Positions 62,178 through 64,000 of a stretch of 64,000 nt of DNA are shown here, piece after piece (position 1 is the stretch's first letter; each line of letters opens with the position of its first letter). Under the pieces are notes generated by a model, which had not been told where the DNA came from, did no database searches, and saw only the letters and a list, made by a program, of their open reading frames with translations. Origin of the DNA: Roseobacter weihaiensis (lineage in GTDB: Bacteria > Pseudomonadota > Alphaproteobacteria > Rhodobacterales > Rhodobacteraceae); assembly GCF_020622345.1 (NCBI RefSeq), contig NZ_JACNMO010000014.1, positions 62,001 to 126,000 of the forward strand, given 5' to 3'. The position numbers and the translations under genes were made by a program.

Positions 62178-62209
62178 CAAGGTCATGATTTTTTGATGCA
62201 CATCGAGCG

Positions 62210-62371
62210 TCAAACCACGGGCACCTTCAGCCTGTCATGTCGCCACAGCGGTTCAACTCGCGTGCCATTTATTGACCAACCCGCCTCGCGCAGCAGCGCT
62301 GTGATCTGAGGGTGCCCGTATCGACCCTGCCGGCAAGTCAGCTCTATTATGTCAGCGACAAAGGTCGCCTC
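62210..62371 (-). pseudogene. IS3-family transposase (OrfB) fragment
   Basis: A minus-strand frame reads FVADIIELTCRQGRYGHPQI, then TALLREAGWSINGTRVEPLW and RHDRLKVPVV before a stop. This is the conserved N-terminal HTH_21 region of IS3-group OrfB proteins (RYGxRxITALLRxxGWxVNxKRV). The catalytic DDE domain is absent and no terminal repeats were found, so only a scar of the element remains. Confidence 0.75.
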
Positions 62372-62472
62372 TCCGTTGGCTCCTGTCTGATGCTGCGCAT
62401 GCTTCTGACTGGCTGCCTGCAGGGCATCCGATTTGCGCGGCGTCTGAACGCTGTTTCTAGCGCGCTTTGGTT

Positions 62473-63495
62473 TTACGACGTATTGCCTCGCGACAATTCT
62501 ACGTAAAAAATCTTGCGCATCTTTCTGGCTGACCTAGTGTCAATGGCCTCAAGCAATGCTCTTGCCGCAACCTGCCCTAAGTCCAGACGTTCAATATGCA
62601 CGGTAGTCAGGCGTGTCCGCACGGTATGCGCCAGTGAGGTTCCGTTAAATCCAGCAACTGCCACCTGTTCAGGCACTGAGTATGAGGCCTCGTACAGCCA
62701 AGAGAGCCCCCCGGTCGCCATTGCGTCGTTCAAGAAGTATATTGCATCCGTGTCAGCGTGTCTTTGCATCAGTTCGGCAACGAGCGTCCGGCCTGTCTGC
62801 GGCTGCCGGGGAAGCTCTTGATCGATCAGCTCAACGAGATTAAGCCCAGCCTCTGTAATCGTCTGTTTGAACGTTTCAAATCGGCGGGCGGCGCAGATAT
62901 CCTTTTTTAGCTCCGCGCCGATGTACGCGGGTCGCTCAATACCCTGGTCTATGAAATGCTGCGCGATCAAGCGACCCGCCTTGGCATGGTTGGGTGCTAT
63001 GCAGCCGTCATAGTGTTCATCTTCCTCGTCCCAAATCTGAATGATCGGGCATTCCCAGCTCTTCAGCATCTGGTCGGCTTTGGCGGTCCGGTGAATTCCA
63101 CCGGTAAGGATAATCCCCGCAGGCTGCAAAGAAAGAACCGTTTGAATGATCTTCTCCTCGGTCTCCGGGTTCAAATGCGATTCCCCAATGAATGTCACAT
63201 ATCCTTCGGGGCGGAGCACATCGTTGATGCCAGCAACCACTTCGCCAAAAACGGCGTCGTTGATCGACGGCAACACAACAGCAACGATGTTGCTGGACCT
63301 TGAGCTCAAAGACCCGGCGAACAGGTTGGGGACATATCCCAGATCGCTTGCCACCCGTTTGACACGTTTTCGCGTCTCTTCAGAGATGCTGCCGGTGCCA
63401 CGCAACACCTTCGACGCCGTCATCTGACTGACACCTGCGCGTGCTGCGACATCGGCCAGCGTTATTCTCTTTTTGGGCACCACCGGTTCGGTCAT
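62473..63495 (-). CDS. LacI family transcriptional regulator
   Basis: 340 residues. The helix-turn-helix is ITLADVAARAGVSQMTASKV followed by the hinge helix GYVPNLFAGSLSSRSS. The sugar-binding-like domain carries NIVAVVLPSINDAVFGEVV, GIILTGGIH and VAGFNGTSLAHTV. It resembles the gluconate-type GntR branch of LacI proteins. It is divergent from the small-protein/substrate-binding-protein genes and likely controls them through the palindrome at 63572-63586. Confidence 0.9.
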   Translation of the reverse strand: MTEPVVPKKRITLADVAARAGVSQMTASKVLRGTGSISEETRKRVKRVASDLGYVPNLFAGSLSSRSSNIVAVVLPSINDAVFGEVVAGINDVLRPEGYVTFIGESHLNPETEEKIIQTVLSLQPAGIILTGGIHRTAKADQMLKSWECPIIQIWDEEDEHYDGCIAPNHAKAGRLIAQHFIDQGIERPAYIGAELKKDICAARRFETFKQTITEAGLNLVELIDQELPRQPQTGRTLVAELMQRHADTDAIYFLNDAMATGGLSWLYEASYSVPEQVAVAGFNGTSLAHTVRTRLTTVHIERLDLGQVAARALLEAIDTRSARKMRKIFYVELSRGNTS

Positions 63496-63571
63496 GCGCG
63501 CACCGTAGTCTCAAATCAGAGGCCCTACAACATATCGAGCGGCTGATTGCAGCGCAGTTGACTTGACGTAA

Positions 63572-63586
63572 GGTTATCGATAATCC
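63572..63586. promoter_or_regulatory. LacI-type operator candidate
   Basis: GGTTATCGATAATCC has the perfect core TTATCGATAA with a central CG, typical of LacI-family sites, and sits in the 130-bp gap between the divergent regulator and transporter genes. Confidence 0.6.
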
Positions 63587-63625
63587 TTTTCTTGGGGAGG
63601 ATTACAATTAGGCCGGAATTCAGGT

Positions 63626-63826
63626 GTGCGTTCAATCAGCACATTGGCTTTGAGCATCGCACTGGCGCTGATCGTGGGAACAGCGATCATGGGAATGTAT
63701 TCCGGGAAACCGGTTCTGACGAAAGGGCATAAGCGGCCTTGCGAAATTGTCGGAAGAGGGACTGGTTGGAACGATCCCGACCCAAAAACGCAGCCATGGA
63801 AATGCACTGGGAGGAAAGACAAATGA
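63626..63826 (+). CDS. Small secreted or membrane-anchored protein, coupled to substrate-binding protein gene
   Basis: 66 residues from a GTG at 63626 with a weak GGCCGGA upstream. Residues ~5-25 are a hydrophobic signal or anchor (TLALSIALALIVGTAIMGMY). The rest is a basic, Pro/Trp-containing tail with two cysteines (RPCEIVG and WKCTGRKDK) that could form a disulfide in the periplasm. The TGA overlaps the ATG of the next gene (ATGA). No family recognised. Confidence 0.6.
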   Translation: MRSISTLALSIALALIVGTAIMGMYSGKPVLTKGHKRPCEIVGRGTGWNDPDPKTQPWKCTGRKDK

Positions 63827-64000
63827 GACTTCTTGAAAGCGCGAGCGTGCCGATAAAATCGGTGTTGGTCGGCGCGGTTTTGGCGTTGTGTATGTCAACA
63901 TCGACCTTCGCCGGAGACCGCGTTATTTTCGCCACGACCGTACCGCAAAACGAATCCAACCTTTTCTGGGGCGGCACGGGGGAGAGACTGCCCTCGTTCC
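63823..64000 (+). CDS. Probable ABC transporter substrate-binding protein, 3' truncated by window end
   Basis: 59 residues visible from the ATG at 63823, which has a GGGAGGAAAG ribosome site. A Sec signal peptide (hydrophobic core VLVGAVLALCMSTSTFAG) is followed by the mature start DRVIFATTVPQNESNLFW, which resembles family 5 or similar substrate-binding proteins. The divergent LacI regulator suggests a carbohydrate-type ligand. The frame runs off the window. Confidence 0.65.
   Translation, partial: MRLLESASVPIKSVLVGAVLALCMSTSTFAGDRVIFATTVPQNESNLFWGGTGERLPSF

Overview
The window reads as chromosomal DNA of a marine alphaproteobacterium, most likely of the Roseobacter group (Rhodobacterales). 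This is inferred from high-GC, third-position-GC-rich genes, dense overlapping operons, many solute ABC transporters, paired regulator/enzyme loci and the style of the gene families. No rRNA, tRNA or CRISPR was seen. The first gene and the last gene are cut by the window edges.

Layout. 1-5013: a small organic-acid locus (PrpF-type tautomerase/isomerase, D-2-hydroxyacid dehydrogenase, AbrB-type membrane protein, GntR regulator, TcuA-like flavoprotein) with a perfect operator-like palindrome. 5240-7583: a MarR regulator facing a short operon (VOC remnant, DUF1428, BNR-repeat protein) across a perfect 20-bp palindrome. 7584-9373: a decayed accessory patch that I read as the remains of a deaminase-type polymorphic toxin and its SUKH-4-like immunity gene. 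9374-11266: a GH9 cellulase with an N-terminal CBM2. 11666-17290: PhzF protein, MFS permease, a broken Bcr/CflA pump, a DMT permease and a LysR regulator. 17786-20512: an ammonium transporter fused to GGDEF and EAL domains. 20665-22426: a LysR regulator divergent from a flavodoxin-fold oxidoreductase.

22866-37704: a 15-kb same-strand operon with one pair of dipeptide-type ATPases, two complete substrate-binding-protein/permease sets, a gamma-glutamyltransferase, a DUF1028 protein, a GntR regulator, an amidase and an acetamidase/formamidase-like enzyme. Together these look like import and stepwise hydrolysis of peptide-like, gamma-glutamyl or amide compounds. 38219-43764: a P-type cation ATPase, a KefB-like cation/proton antiporter and a tandem universal stress protein. 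44256-52661 (minus strand): a molybdenum hydroxylase pair, MFS exporter, GNAT, amidohydrolase, YcaC-like hydrolase and ring-cleavage-type VOC dioxygenase, facing a LysR regulator; probably an aromatic/heterocycle or quinone-stress locus.

54504-62177: three glycosyltransferases, an ABC exporter and a protein with two kinase-like (APH) domains in one overlapping operon. I recognise no named pathway for it, and it is preceded by a Pho-box-like sequence; it is the best candidate for an undescribed biosynthesis/export system. 62210-62371 is a fragment of an IS3-family transposase. 62473-64000: a LacI regulator divergent from a tiny secreted or anchored protein that is translationally coupled to a truncated substrate-binding protein.

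Family calls are from motif reading only; no database search was run.
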